The notes beneath the pieces were generated by a model. That model ran no database searches. It was not told the origin of the DNA and worked only from the letters and a program-made list of their open reading frames with translations. A stretch of DNA of 64,000 nucleotides from Legionellaceae bacterium. GTDB taxonomy: Bacteria > Pseudomonadota > Gammaproteobacteria > Legionellales > Legionellaceae. A program made the translations under genes and the position numbers. The stretch spans positions 62,001-126,000 of the forward strand of contig JAFIFT010000023.1 in the NCBI GenBank assembly GCA_020831865.1, in the 5' to 3' direction. Below are positions 63,409 through 64,000 of the stretch, one piece after another (within the stretch, counting starts at the first letter, position 1; each line of letters opens with the position of its first letter).

Positions 63409-64000
63409 ATGAGTGTTGAAACCAGCTATGATTCGTCAAATATTAAGGTCTTAAAAGGATTAGATGCCGTTCGCAAGCGGCCAGGAATGTATATCGGGGA
63501 TACCGATGACGGTACCGGACTGCACCATATGGTTTTTGAGGTGGTGGATAATGCGATTGATGAGTCACTGGCGGGATACTGCAAAGCTATCGATGTGATT
63601 ATTCATTCCGATGAGTCGATTAGCGTGCGTGATGATGGTCGGGGTATTCCTGTGGACATTCATCAGGAGGAAGGGCGCTCTGCCGCAGAAGTGATCTTAA
63701 CCGTTTTACACGCTGGTGGTAAATTTGATGATAATTCCTATAAGGTATCCGGTGGATTGCACGGTGTGGGGGTTTCAGTTGTCAATGCGCTTTCGGAAGA
63801 ATTGCATTTGCGCATCAAGCGCGAAGGTAAAGTGCACGAACAACATTACCGCCATGGCGTTCCGGTGGCTCCTCTGGCGGTAACCGGCGAGGCCACATCC
63901 ACCGGTACGGAAATCTGGTTCAAACCGAGCGCTGAAACCTTTACCAATATTCTGTTTCATTATGATATTTTAGCCAAGCGCCTGCGGGAGTTATCGTTTT
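63409..64000 (+). CDS. gyrB: DNA gyrase subunit B, partial (3' end outside window)
   Basis: ATG 63409 opens a frame that stays open to the window edge (197 codons). [31 protein letters not shown] and [14 protein letters not shown], then [13 protein letters not shown] and [18 protein letters not shown], form the GHKL ATPase site of GyrB. With GyrA it introduces negative supercoils. The gap before it (63216-63408) contains a CACAGG/CCTGTG palindrome after the recF stop and the promoter listed. Confidence 0.97.
   Translation, partial: MSVETSYDSSNIKVLKGLDAVRKRPGMYIGDTDDGTGLHHMVFEVVDNAIDESLAGYCKAIDVIIHSDESISVRDDGRGIPVDIHQEEGRSAAEVILTVLHAGGKFDDNSYKVSGGLHGVGVSVVNALSEELHLRIKREGKVHEQHYRHGVPVAPLAVTGEATSTGTEIWFKPSAETFTNILFHYDILAKRLRELSF

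Overview
The window is about 64 kb of chromosome from a gammaproteobacterium that I place in Legionella or a very close relative. It carries two tandem genes of the Legionella-type major outer membrane protein family, an LbtU-type siderophore porin, and several genes that look like Dot/Icm effectors (a Sel1-repeat protein with a nuclear-localisation-like tail, a PPP-type phosphatase with a membrane-anchor-like C-terminus, and a C80-type cysteine protease domain). By eye the base composition is near 50% G+C, high for the genus. The window reaches the replication origin: rpmH, an AT-rich stretch with three perfect DnaA boxes, then dnaA-dnaN-recF-gyrB. I see no rRNA, tRNA, CRISPR or insertion sequence.

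Layout. 1-959 is the start of a baeRF-type gene that runs off the left edge. 1191-8440 is one tightly overlapping operon for an Mrp-type cation/proton antiporter, with subunits in the order E, F, G, a fused MbhD/MbhE/B protein, C, and three NuoL/M/N-like proteins. 8413-12950 is accessory: an orphan membrane-anchored protein (8486-10576), then an AT-richer islet (10760-12580, minus strand) bracketed by inverted copies of a 27-bp repeat. The two reading frames in that islet are in the same frame, separated by one TGA and 15 sense codons, so they look like one 610-codon protease-like gene that has been interrupted. 12957-18530 holds a DAK2-DegV fusion, polA and lpxD. 18829-23096 is accessory again: Sel1 effector candidate, PPP phosphatase effector candidate and a lone receiver domain. 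23314-27362 encodes outer membrane proteins.

From 27673 onward nearly everything is core: a cystathionine beta-synthase-like gene, a small lipoprotein, rpiA, motY, pyrC, rnt, a block for oxidative stress (2-Cys peroxiredoxin, monothiol glutaredoxin, Fe superoxide dismutase), argD, rlmB, rnr, a small secreted protein, a SulP transporter fused to STAS and cyclic-nucleotide-binding domains, and a DUF4254 protein. The complete F1Fo ATP synthase operon atpIBEFHAGDC (42319-49235, minus) follows, then dolP-diaA-yraN-lpoA with divergent rsmI (the same neighbourhood as in E. coli), a conserved membrane/coiled-coil protein, mnmE-yidC-yidD-rnpA-rpmH, oriC, and dnaA-dnaN-recF-gyrB (gyrB cut by the right edge).

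The most unusual items are the in-frame TGA inside the C80-like gene with its repeat-flanked, PmrA-box-like setting; the MBH-like order of the antiporter operon with its fused subunit; the Sel1 protein with a nuclear-targeting-like tail; and the SulP-STAS-cNMP transporter with a possible 12-codon leader ORF. Functional statements come from motifs and family knowledge read by eye; no database search was run.
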